From SKLM01 sp964450435 (GTDB lineage: Bacteria; Chloroflexota; Anaerolineae; B4-G1), in the NCBI GenBank assembly GCA_964450435.1, contig CAYVCX010000044.1:1-24116 (forward strand): a DNA stretch of 24,116 bases, written 5' to 3'. Numbering within the stretch: position 1 is the first letter of the stretch; every line of letters begins with the position of its first letter. The notes under the pieces are model-generated. The model was not told the DNA's origin. It saw only the letters and a list, made by a program, of their open reading frames with translations, and made no database searches. Below are positions 8,315 to 16,591 of the stretch, one piece after another. The position numbers and the translations under genes are program-made.

Positions 8315-9406
8315 TTATACCCTCTCCAGGACCGTCGGGCGCCTCATTGGCTCGCCATCTACGGTGACCGTCGTCGTCGGCCAGCCTTCAATGGACGTCA
8401 GCAGCTCATTTCCCTCTTCCCCCACAAGCATGGTGTCCTCCGACTTCGTCCCGGCGATGGATGGGTTCCACGCGTAGGCCTGCGCCACGGAGACGACATG
8501 TGTGGAGTCGGGTGTGGCCACGTATTCACGGGGCTCGTAGCCCGCCGCGCCGCCCTGATGATGCAGACGCCACTCGTCAGGGAACCCGGTTTCCGCATAG
8601 GCTGCCGTGGCACGCTGGAAGACGTCGGCCAGGGCGCGTCCTGGGCGAGTGGTCAGGATAAGCGTTCCATCAACCTGGGCTACAGCCTCCGCTTTGCGGC
8701 GCAGGTCGTCCGGCAGTGGGCCGAAGTGGACGAGTCGCGTGAGCGAACAGACGAGGCCCCACTTCCGCCCGCAGAGGACGAGCATGGCGTATCGGTCCAA
8801 CACCCTGTGCGTGGGCAGCGGGTGGCGGAAGGAGAAGACACGTTCATCGGTGGCGACGAGGTTGACGATGGCCTGCGCGCCGCGGCTCTCCGTCTCGTCG
8901 GCCAGCAGCGCGGCTATCTCGTGCTCGCTCTGACCGGGTCGCACGGCACGGATGGCGCTGTCCATGGCCTCGGCGCAGAGGCGACCCAGCTTCCGGAAGC
9001 GCTCGACCTCTTGGGGCGTCAGGTTGGCGCGCAGCCGGGCCAGCTCGCCCGACAGGTCGGTCGCGCCAGCGTAAGGCCCGTCGGCGCCCAGGTTCAGACC
9101 TCGTGTGAGTACGGCCACCGTGTCCTGCGCCTCGAACCAGGGGGTGATGCGGAAGGCCCAGCCCTGATCGTGAAGCCTCTCCTCCTGCTTCAGGCGTGGG
9201 GCCTCGATGTTGTTTGTGATCACGTAGCGCCCGGTCGGCGTGATGAGGAGGGCAGACTCCCCATTGGTCGTGGCCGTGTTCACGTAGGAGGCCGCGCCGC
9301 AGGTCGCCCAGGCGAAGCTGCTGACCCGCTTCAGGAGCAGCGCGTCCAGTTGGTGCGCTTCCAGCAGACGCTGGATGCGTCTCTGCTTGTCGTCGAATTC
9401 GCTCAT
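8315..9406 (-). CDS. M24 (creatinase/Xaa-Pro peptidase-fold) protein lacking metal ligands
   Basis: This 363-residue protein has the two-domain creatinase/prolidase layout: an N-terminal creatinase-like domain (about 1-130) and a C-terminal pita-bread domain starting at LTPQEVERFRKLGRLCAEAM (129-148). Active M24 enzymes bind two metals through Asp, Asp, His, Glu and Glu. Here the segment that should hold both aspartates reads VLCGRKWGLVCSLTR (210-224) with no Asp; only His282/283 (LHHQGG) and Glu323 (KSED) remain. Creatinase itself works without metal, so a metal-free hydrolase or a non-catalytic role is possible; dipeptidase activity is unlikely. ATG 9406 is chosen over the upstream GTG (9442) and ATG (9412): AAGGAG lies 8 bp upstream, and it forms a 4-bp ATGA overlap with the preceding reading frame. 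Its role in a sugar operon is unknown. Confidence 0.8.
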   Translation of the reverse strand: MSEFDDKQRRIQRLLEAHQLDALLLKRVSSFAWATCGAASYVNTATTNGESALLITPTGRYVITNNIEAPRLKQEERLHDQGWAFRITPWFEAQDTVAVLTRGLNLGADGPYAGATDLSGELARLRANLTPQEVERFRKLGRLCAEAMDSAIRAVRPGQSEHEIAALLADETESRGAQAIVNLVATDERVFSFRHPLPTHRVLDRYAMLVLCGRKWGLVCSLTRLVHFGPLPDDLRRKAEAVAQVDGTLILTTRPGRALADVFQRATAAYAETGFPDEWRLHHQGGAAGYEPREYVATPDSTHVVSVAQAYAWNPSIAGTKSEDTMLVGEEGNELLTSIEGWPTTTVTVDGEPMRRPTVLERV

Positions 9407-10829
9407 CGCCATGTCTCCTTCCCGACAGGACCCGACCCCCACGAGCCGTAACGGTACACGTCCTGGCCCGTGTGCTCGCCAAGCGCCTGGTTGACTGCGT
9501 CTGCCACCCGCGATCCATTGAGTGCTGCATGGTGCTTGAAGCCGTTCTTGCAGATATGGTGAGGCGGACTCCGCAAATCGGGGATGTGCGTGACCCCCTG
9601 GTCGCCGAAGGTGTCGATGGGGTCGTCGGTCAGCACACCCCCGCCCAGGTAGGCGCGGATGACGCCGTGTTCATCGTCGGTCGAGATCCGGCAGTGGGTG
9701 AACGGGCCGCTTTGCACAGGCCCCACCACCGTGCCATAGGTGTTCTCCTTCCCCACGTCCTCGGCGATAATGTCCTGGTAGGACATCACAGGCTCGTAAA
9801 GGAATGCTTTGGGGAAGTTGCTGCAGTGGAAGACGAGGCCTCTGTCCGGATGCTCGCCGTAGTTGTTGTTCCAGTCCACGAGCGCGCTCGGTTCGCCGGA
9901 CGCCAGCGCGAGGGGATACGTGGCGGTGGCGCCCGTGATGTCCGTCTCGCAGGCGCTGGGCTTCAGCACGTTGCTCAGCATGCTCATCACGGTGCAAGGC
10001 ACGATGCCGAAGTACTCCTCTATCGATGTCCAGCACTGCACTGCCGTGGCTACCAGATCGTTCGCCTCGATCCAGCACTGCATGACGAGGGCGAATTTCG
10101 CCATCTTGAGCAAAGCATCGGCCGGAGTTTCCCTGGTGAGAACACCGATCTTGATCTGCAACTAGTCCTGCATCTCAAGCGACATCATCCTGCAACCAGT
10201 CGGAGCGGCCAAAGGCCCCCGAGAGATCGAGCGCCTCTACGGTGATGCCCGTCTTATCCAATGGTTTCTGGCCGTAAGGCGCGGTCGTGAGACCCGCCCG
10301 AGGCGTGCCCAGCATGCCTCTCTGACTTGTCGGAGGCCGCGGACTGCCCGTGAGGTGCTCAGGAAGCGGCGGAAATCTTCGCGGTACGGCGCCGAGTCCG
10401 CCGCTACCGTATACCTTAGATGAGCGTGAAAGCGACACCGTATTGCTCCGAGCTGTTGCACACGGACATCTTGCCACAGAAGCTGTCGCGTCGATTCTGC
10501 ACCTTCATCTTACCGAGTTCATCAGGCAAGGCGCAGACGAGCGTTGGGACGTCCGGGCCAGCCATCCGGAGCGTATCGGCCACGGCACGCCCGTCACTGA
10601 AGGAAGGGAGGCTGTGCTGGGCATCCTCCGTCTCGACCTTTCGTTGCAGAGACAAGGCTGTGCGTTTCCTAGCGTTCTCGAACGTCTCTACCGAGGCAAA
10701 CGGCGTCTCCTCAGTATCCAGGACCATAGCATGGATTCCTTCTTCATCCGGCACCCGAAGAGCCTCTTCCCGAGCGGGGTGGCAGGGATGGTCGGGGCAG
10801 AGGCCGGGATTGCCAACGGTCAGTCCCAT
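9403..10829 (-). pseudogene. L-fucose isomerase-family gene broken by multiple frameshifts
   Basis: The span matches a complete L-fucose/L-arabinose isomerase-family protein of about 475 residues, but in four frames. The N-terminal part runs from 10829 to about 10430: LTVGNPGLCPDH, then NRRDSFCGKMSVCN. The frame then shifts to give YREDFRRFL and RAVRGLRQVR. It shifts again near 10315 to give GITVEALDLSGAFGR, ending at a TGA near 10175. The last 252 codons (10161-9403) are uninterrupted and hold SIEEYFGIVPCTVMSMLSN, LVDWNNNYGEHPDRG, CSNFPK and NGFKHHAALN, with the Glu, Asp and His that bind the metal in this family still present. An aldose-ketose isomerase was evidently once encoded here. The C-terminal frame still ends in an ATGA overlap with the M24 gene. 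Assembly error is possible, but neighbouring genes are clean. Confidence 0.85.
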
Positions 10830-10901
10830 CGCACGTTCATCGGTACTCTGTCCTTTCCTGTGCTCGTGAGCAGGACAGGTTGCCGACCTGTTCTAGTCTA
10901 G

Positions 10902-10923
10902 CACCTCCCGCATTCGGGAGGTG
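10902..10923. repeat. Perfect 9-bp inverted repeat between araA and the isomerase pseudogene
   Basis: CACCTCCCG-CATT-CGGGAGGTG forms a 9-bp stem with a 4-nt loop. On the minus strand it lies after araA and about 75 bp before the isomerase pseudogene. No T-tract follows on either strand, so it is not a classical terminator. A smaller hairpin (ACAGGT...ACCTGT) sits at about 10874-10890. On the minus strand TAGACT follows the stem directly, so it could instead be an operator next to a weak promoter, or a 3'-stabilising stem. The rest of the 10830-11072 gap shows nothing recognisable. Confidence 0.5.
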
Positions 10924-11072
10924 TCTGGAAGGCGGCAGCTATCTTCTCTGGCGAGGCGAAGACTCATGTATGTTGTGAACCACCCCAGAGACGAACCCCT
11001 GGCGGGCGGGGACCGCGGCGGAGTCCATCAGCCTGGGGCAACGCCATTGCGCCCGGGTTCTCTTGGCACTCT

Positions 11073-12566
11073 TTACTGCAATCCTCTCGCCAGATGGTAG
11101 TAGGCCTCGTTCCATCGCAACTCCTTCTTCAACGCTGATAGGTCGGTCTTCTGATCGATGACGACGCACTCCACCCCCGCCATCTCCGCGAAGTCCTCCA
11201 GATGCTCGACGGTCAACGCCTGACTGAAACTGGTGTGGTGGGCTCCGCCGGCCAAGATCCAGGCCGCTGCGGCCACCTTGAGGTTGGGCCGGGGCACCCA
11301 CACCACCCTGGCCACGGGCAGCCGGGGCAGCGGGGCATCGGGCGGGACGACATCCACGGCGTTGACGATCATGCGGAAGCGATTGCCCAGATCGATCACC
11401 GATGCGTTCACGGCGGAGCCGCGAGGGACGTTGAACACCAGCCGCGCCGGATCGGCCTTGCCGCCGATGGAGAGGGGGTGCACCTCCAGGGACGGCCTCT
11501 TCTCTGCGATGGACGGGCAGACCTCCAGCATGTGTGCTCCCAGCACCTTCATCGCGCCGGGCTCGAGGTGGTAGGTGTAGTCCTCCATAAACGATGTCCC
11601 GCCGTCCAGCCCCGCGGCCATCACCTTCATCGCTCGCACGAGCGCCGCCGTCTTCCAGTCACCCTCGGGGCCGAAACCGTACCCGTCGGCCATCAATCGC
11701 TGCACGGCGAGCCCCGGCAGCTGCTCCAGACCGTGCAGGCTCTGAAACGTCGTGGTGAAGGCCTTGAAGCCCCCATCCTCCAGAAAGGCACGCATCCCTA
11801 GCTCGATCCGCGCGGCCTCCCGGATGGAGCGGCTTTCCGCCGCGTCGGCGATCCGATATTGATCCCGATACTCCCCGACGAGGACGTCGACCTCGGCGTC
11901 GGTCACCGCGTCGACGCACTCGACCAGATCGCCCATAGCGTAGCCATTGACCGCGTAGCCCAGGCGGATCTGGGCTGCCACCTTATCGCCCTCGGTCACG
12001 GCCACCTCGCGCATGTTGTCGCCGAAGCGCGCGATCCTGGCGCCCTGGGCGTCGTGGCAGGCGCAGGCGGCGCGGGCCCACGCATCAAGCTGGGCCAGGA
12101 CCTCCTCATCCTGCCAGTGGCCGACGATGACCTTCCGCGCGCGCCGCAGGCGGGTACAGATGAAACCGAACTCCCGCCCACCGTGGGCCGACTGGTTGAG
12201 GTTCATGAAGTCCATGTCGATGGTGTCCCAGGGGATGTCGCGATTGAACTGCGTGTGCAGATGGACGAAAGGCTTCTGCAGTGCGTTCAACCCCCCGATC
12301 CACATCCTGGCAGGGGAGAAGGTGTGCATCCAGGTGATCACGCCGACGCAGTTCGGAGCGGCGTTGGCCTCCAGGCACACCCGCTCGACCTCCTCCGGCG
12401 TGGTGACGACGGGCTTGAACACCACGTTCACAGCGACCTTGTCGGACTGCGCCAGCGCTGCGGCGATGCTTCTCGAATCCTCCCCGACTTGGCTCAGCGT
12501 CTCCTCACCATACAGACGCTGGCTGCCGGTGACGAACCAGACCTCGTACGTCCTCAGATCCTCCAT
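11073..12566 (-). CDS. araA: L-arabinose isomerase
   Basis: AraA interconverts L-arabinose and L-ribulose using a divalent metal, the first step of the pathway completed by araB and araD. The protein is 497 residues from the chosen start, the normal family length. It begins YEVWFVTGSQRLYGEETL (7-24), diagnostic of bacterial AraA, followed by GVITWMHTFSPARMWI (75-90) and HLHTQFNRDIPW (102-113). The metal ligands are visible as Glu301 in FGPEGDWK, Glu328 in SFMEDYTYH, His345 in GAHMLEVCP and His443/444 in GGAHHTSFS. ATG 12566 is preceded by AAGGAGG 7 bp upstream; an in-frame extension to 12626 lacks such a site. It lies 59 bp after the GH42 stop codon on the same strand. Confidence 0.96.
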   Translation of the reverse strand: MEDLRTYEVWFVTGSQRLYGEETLSQVGEDSRSIAAALAQSDKVAVNVVFKPVVTTPEEVERVCLEANAAPNCVGVITWMHTFSPARMWIGGLNALQKPFVHLHTQFNRDIPWDTIDMDFMNLNQSAHGGREFGFICTRLRRARKVIVGHWQDEEVLAQLDAWARAACACHDAQGARIARFGDNMREVAVTEGDKVAAQIRLGYAVNGYAMGDLVECVDAVTDAEVDVLVGEYRDQYRIADAAESRSIREAARIELGMRAFLEDGGFKAFTTTFQSLHGLEQLPGLAVQRLMADGYGFGPEGDWKTAALVRAMKVMAAGLDGGTSFMEDYTYHLEPGAMKVLGAHMLEVCPSIAEKRPSLEVHPLSIGGKADPARLVFNVPRGSAVNASVIDLGNRFRMIVNAVDVVPPDAPLPRLPVARVVWVPRPNLKVAAAAWILAGGAHHTSFSQALTVEHLEDFAEMAGVECVVIDQKTDLSALKKELRWNEAYYHLARGLQ

Positions 12567-12625
12567 GCCATAGCCTCCTTGTCGAGTTTCACCAACCGAC
12601 CCGCGGGGGACCGAGTCCTCGCGCA

Positions 12626-14629
12626 CTACCGCTGTTCCAACAAGACCAGAACATCCCGCGGTGGCAGAACAACCGTGCCCTCGATTATCGACTCTCCCGA
12701 CACAAGGTCTACACCGTCGGTGTCGAGGGCCACCTCCCGCTCCTCAGAGGTGTGATTGAGCAGAAAGAGCAGGCGTTGGTCTGCTCGCCATCGCTCGGCA
12801 ACCTCAACCCCCGGTGGTGCGGCGAGGACCGGCTCAACCTGTGCCAGGTCGAGCAGCCAGGGAGCCAGCGCTGCATACAGAGACGGGTCGCCCAGCGTGC
12901 CGACATATACGGCTCTCCCCTGACCAACCTGGTTCATGGTGATGGCCGGCCGACCAGCATAGTAGCCCTCGGTGTAGCGAGCCACCACATCCGCGCCGTG
13001 CGACCCGAGTACGTCGCACCACAGGCTCGCGTGAGCCGAACCCGAAGGACCTCGAGCGCCCGGACCGAAGGCCAGGTCCTTGTGCGCATCCTTGGGCAAA
13101 GAGTCGTATTCCTCCACCTCCACGCCACACAGGTCCGCCAGCAACCCCGGCAGTGGCTGATTGACCACGGCGTTTGCTTCGTCCTTCACGCCAGACCTTG
13201 AGGTCACCACCAGCACGCCCCCCATCTCGACGAACTGCTTCAGTCTCTCGGCGGTCGCCCTCGATAGGACGTGCAGCGCCGGAGCCACCACGAGATCATA
13301 GCCCGAGAGATCATCTCCTGGAGCCACGACGTCGACCGAGACGTGGTGCTTGCGCAGGGCGCTGTAGATGTGGTAGAAGTGGCGCGAATAGCTGAACCCA
13401 GGGTTGTTTCCCTGGATCTGGAAAGCGAAGCGTGAATCGTAGGACAGCAGCAGAGCGACAGAGGATCGAACCTCCGATCCCTCGAGTTGGTCGCGACTCC
13501 TTTTGATCTCCATCCCCATGCGCGCGATTTCGTCGTAACGGCGACCAGGAACACCGTGGTGATCGAGAATACCGTGCCAGTATTCCTCCGTCCCGAAGCG
13601 TGCCGTCCGCCAGCGAAAGAAGAGGATGGCATCCGCCCCGTGGGCGATGGCCTGATACGCCCACAGCCGCAACTCGCCGGGTCGAGGCGCCATGCCAACC
13701 GTCTCCCAGCCGCTTGGGCCGGCCTGCTGTTCCATCACCCACACGTTCCGGTGCTTGAGGCCGCGCATTGTGTCGGCGGACAGCCCGGTGAGGTGGGGAT
13801 CGACCGTGGGCTCCAAAGCCCAGTATCCGCGCGGGTAGTTGTCCCAGGAGACGAAGTCAAGCTCCCGAGCCAGGTCGAAATAGTCGATGCGATCGTATCC
13901 AAGACCCATGAAGTTATGGGTGACGAAATGGCCCGGGCACTTCTCCCGCAGCAGATTCAGCTGTATCTGTTGATAGGCCACGTATGAATCGGACGCGAAG
14001 CGATAGAAATCGAGCGCCAGGCCAGGATTGGGAGCACGGCCGGAGGCCAGCGGCAGAGGGATCTGATCCCAAGCGGTGTAAACGTGGCTCCAGAAAGACG
14101 TACCCCAGCTCCTGTTGACCACGTCAAGGGAGCCGTAACGATCCCGCAGCCAATCTCGGAACGCCCCAGCACAGGTGGGGCAATAGCAGCGCTGGCCGAA
14201 CTCGTTGTCGATCTGCCAACCGATGACCGCGGGGTGGTTCGCGTAGTGCTCGGCCATCTGCGCCACGATGCGGCGGGTGTGATCGTGATACGCCGGGCTG
14301 TTCGGGCAATACTCGCGCCGGTTGCCGAAAGTCGCTCGCTGTCCATCCTCACGCACAAGGAACAGATCCGAGGCCCTGGCCATAAGCCACGGCGGCGGCG
14401 AGGCAGTTGGCGTCCCCAGCACGATCTCGATACCGTGAGCGCCGAGGATGTCGATCGTTCGATCCAGCCACGAGAAATCGTACTGCCCTTCCCGAGGCTC
14501 CATCTTCGCCCAGGCAAACTCGGCCAGCCGCACAACGTTGAAGCCCGCGTCGTCCATCAGACGTGCGTCCTCTGCCCATTGCGCTTCAGGCCATTGCTCG
14601 GGATAGTAGTCGACGCCGAAGTAGAACAT
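12626..14629 (-). CDS. GH42 beta-galactosidase (possibly alpha-L-arabinopyranosidase)
   Basis: This 667-residue glycoside hydrolase family 42 enzyme has the A-domain TIM barrel (about 1-390), a trimerisation domain (about 390-600) and a short C-terminal beta domain. It opens FYFGVDYYPEQWPE, the family signature. The acid/base is Glu143 in WQIDNEFG and the nucleophile is Glu300 in WVMEQQAG. Four cysteines (Cys108, Cys148, Cys150, Cys153) match the structural zinc site of the Thermus-type enzymes. There is no signal peptide, so it acts in the cytoplasm on imported oligosaccharides. The start ATG has AAAGGAG upstream. GH42 members cleave beta-galactosides, and some cleave alpha-L-arabinopyranosides. 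Its place between the sugar transporter and araA suggests an arabinose- or galactose-containing substrate such as arabinogalacto-oligosaccharide. Confidence 0.94.
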   Translation of the reverse strand: MFYFGVDYYPEQWPEAQWAEDARLMDDAGFNVVRLAEFAWAKMEPREGQYDFSWLDRTIDILGAHGIEIVLGTPTASPPPWLMARASDLFLVREDGQRATFGNRREYCPNSPAYHDHTRRIVAQMAEHYANHPAVIGWQIDNEFGQRCYCPTCAGAFRDWLRDRYGSLDVVNRSWGTSFWSHVYTAWDQIPLPLASGRAPNPGLALDFYRFASDSYVAYQQIQLNLLREKCPGHFVTHNFMGLGYDRIDYFDLARELDFVSWDNYPRGYWALEPTVDPHLTGLSADTMRGLKHRNVWVMEQQAGPSGWETVGMAPRPGELRLWAYQAIAHGADAILFFRWRTARFGTEEYWHGILDHHGVPGRRYDEIARMGMEIKRSRDQLEGSEVRSSVALLLSYDSRFAFQIQGNNPGFSYSRHFYHIYSALRKHHVSVDVVAPGDDLSGYDLVVAPALHVLSRATAERLKQFVEMGGVLVVTSRSGVKDEANAVVNQPLPGLLADLCGVEVEEYDSLPKDAHKDLAFGPGARGPSGSAHASLWCDVLGSHGADVVARYTEGYYAGRPAITMNQVGQGRAVYVGTLGDPSLYAALAPWLLDLAQVEPVLAAPPGVEVAERWRADQRLLFLLNHTSEEREVALDTDGVDLVSGESIIEGTVVLPPRDVLVLLEQR

Positions 14630-14675
14630 GGCGCTCTCCTTTACGGGACAATCTGGGAGAGGGAATCTACGGGCC

Positions 14676-15518
14676 TTACGCCTTCACGGCTCCGGCGGTG
14701 ATCCCCTCCGTGAACCGGCGCTGGAAGATCAGGAAGATGATCAGAAGCGGGACCACGCTTATCACCGCCACGCCCATCCACTCCCGATACATCGAGTAAC
14801 CGGGCGGCCCCTGCATCTGCATCATGAACAGGGGCAGGGTGAACTTGTCGGGAGACTTCAGATAGATCAGCGGCTGGAGATACGCGTTCCAGGCACCCAT
14901 GAAGAAGATCAGCCCCAATGAGGTCAGGCCAGGCAGACAGATAGGCAGGATGATACGCAAGAAGATACCAAACTCGCTGCAGCCATCGATGCGAGCTGCA
15001 TCCAGTAGCTCGTCCGAAATCGTGGTGATGTACTGACGCATGAAGAAGATTCCAAAAGCGTTCGCCGCGCCGGGCACGATGAGAGGCAGGAACGTGTTTA
15101 TCCACTTGATCTTCAGCATGATGATGTAGGTTGGCACCATGGTCACGGCAGCGGGGATGATCATCGTGCCCAGGAGGAAGGCGAACAGGAGATCGCGCCC
15201 TGGAAAACGGTACTTAGCGAAACCGTATCCCCCCAGGGAGCAGAAGAACAGCGCAGCGGCGGTGGATGCGGACGCGACGAAGAACGTGTTCCAGAGAGAC
15301 TTCAGTACGCCCAGGTCTACGACATAACGGTAGCCGTCCAGACTCATATTGGGGGAGACGAGCCTGGGAGGGATGCCGAAGACCTCGCCTTGAGGCATAA
15401 AGGAGGTGCGCAGCATCCACAGGAAGGGCAGCATCATGAAGGCGCTGATGGCGACCAGGAAGGCGTGGAGGGCGGTCTTCTTTCCCAGGAATCTGAGTCG
15501 TCTCGGCAGAACCGTCAT
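14676..15518 (-). CDS. ABC sugar transporter permease, MalG type
   Basis: This 280-residue inner-membrane permease of the carbohydrate uptake-1 family is the second of the pair. It has about six hydrophobic segments, starting with FLVAISAFMMLPFLWML at 20-36. The EAA loop that docks the ATPase is at about 169-196 (DELLDAARIDGCSEF followed by RIILP), with the conserved Gly at 179. The C terminus, RRFTEGITAGAVKA, is the usual ending for MalG-type subunits. The ATG is preceded by AAGGAG. It follows the MalF-type permease by 39 bp and precedes GH42 by 46 bp. Confidence 0.94.
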   Translation of the reverse strand: MTVLPRRLRFLGKKTALHAFLVAISAFMMLPFLWMLRTSFMPQGEVFGIPPRLVSPNMSLDGYRYVVDLGVLKSLWNTFFVASASTAAALFFCSLGGYGFAKYRFPGRDLLFAFLLGTMIIPAAVTMVPTYIIMLKIKWINTFLPLIVPGAANAFGIFFMRQYITTISDELLDAARIDGCSEFGIFLRIILPICLPGLTSLGLIFFMGAWNAYLQPLIYLKSPDKFTLPLFMMQMQGPPGYSMYREWMGVAVISVVPLLIIFLIFQRRFTEGITAGAVKA

Positions 15519-15557
15519 TCGCTTCTCCTTCCTATCTGAACGTTAGAGGGTCGTCTC

Positions 15558-16517
15558 TCACCTTTCGCGCCCAAAGTACCGATAGTACGAATAGGTGAAG
15601 GCGAAGATAATCACGAAGTAGACGTAGGACGTGGCAGAGGCACGGCCGAACCTGAAATCGCCAAAAGCCACGTTGTAGATATGGACGAGGGTGGTCAGCG
15701 TCGCCCTCATCGGGCCTCCGCCAGTGAGGGCCATGACCTCATTGAAGAGACCGAAGCTTCCTTGGATGGAAAGGACCACTGAAAACAGGATCACAGGCCG
15801 CATGAGCGGGATCGTGACGTAGAGGAAGGCCTGCACAGGACTGGCACCGTCGATGAGCGCGGCTTCCGTCAGCTCCCGGGGGATGGTCTGGAGCCCGGCC
15901 AGCATGATGACCATGTTGTAGCCCAGCCAGCCCCAGACCACGAGCAGGCACAGGGAGACCCGCGCCCACCATACGTGCTCCAACCAGGGGACCCCCGGCA
16001 GCCCGATCAACCTCAGGAACGCGTTGAACAGTCCGCCTTTCTTCTGCAGCATGAGGTTGAACGTGAACCCGGCGGCGATCATCGAGGTGACGTAGGGAGC
16101 AAAGATCATCGTTCGGTAGGCTTGAAAGAAGCGCACGAACTTGGAGTTCAGGATCACGGCCAGGATCAGGGCGAGGAAGGTCATCAGCGGCACGTACATA
16201 AAGAACAGGATGACGCCGTTCAGAATCGATCGCCAGAATGCCTTGCCCCCCACGCCGAACAGATAAGCGTAGTTCTTCAGCCCGACGAAGTCCATCGGGC
16301 CGAGGCCCTTCCACTCGTGGAAGCTGAGATAGATGGAGAAGACGACTGGCAGAAAGCTGAAGACGAGGAAGAGGATGTAGAAGGGCGATATGAACACGTA
16401 AGCCCAGCGATTGCTGACGATTTCTTGCCAGAGCTCTCTGAGTCGCTTCCTGATGTCTCGCCAGCGCTCGCTCAGTGGCTTCCCGGTCGATGTGTTAGGC
16501 GTTGCCCGCTGCGACAT
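15558..16517 (-). CDS. ABC sugar transporter permease, MalF/UgpA type
   Basis: This permease subunit is 319 residues from ATG 16517, which has GAGGAG 5 bp upstream; the in-frame extension to 16580 is not needed. After a basic, cytoplasmic N terminus (1-38), hydrophobic segments start at WAYVFISPFYILFLVFSFLP (38-57). The EAA loop is at about 215-242 (ELTEAALIDGASPVQAF, then TIPLMRPV). It pairs with the downstream MalG-type protein to form the membrane channel. It lies 74 bp after the binding-protein gene. No ATPase subunit is encoded in the window, so a shared MsiK/MalK-type ATPase from elsewhere is presumed. Confidence 0.94.
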   Translation of the reverse strand: MSQRATPNTSTGKPLSERWRDIRKRLRELWQEIVSNRWAYVFISPFYILFLVFSFLPVVFSIYLSFHEWKGLGPMDFVGLKNYAYLFGVGGKAFWRSILNGVILFFMYVPLMTFLALILAVILNSKFVRFFQAYRTMIFAPYVTSMIAAGFTFNLMLQKKGGLFNAFLRLIGLPGVPWLEHVWWARVSLCLLVVWGWLGYNMVIMLAGLQTIPRELTEAALIDGASPVQAFLYVTIPLMRPVILFSVVLSIQGSFGLFNEVMALTGGGPMRATLTTLVHIYNVAFGDFRFGRASATSYVYFVIIFAFTYSYYRYFGRER

Positions 16518-16591
16518 AGCTACTCCTCGTTTCCTGAACCCGGTGAGGAGAGCGGCAGAAGCCCTCCTCACCGGTTGCACTGCCTCTGTCG

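Noticed and set aside
9403..10161. Treating the 252-codon frame as an intact stand-alone gene
   Set aside because: It starts in the middle of the fucose-isomerase fold with no Shine-Dalgarno, and the missing N-terminal half is present just upstream in other frames, so a pseudogene is the better call.
11859..12755. 298-codon plus-strand frame across araA and the GH42 3' end
   Set aside because: It is antisense to two confidently identified genes and has no family resemblance.
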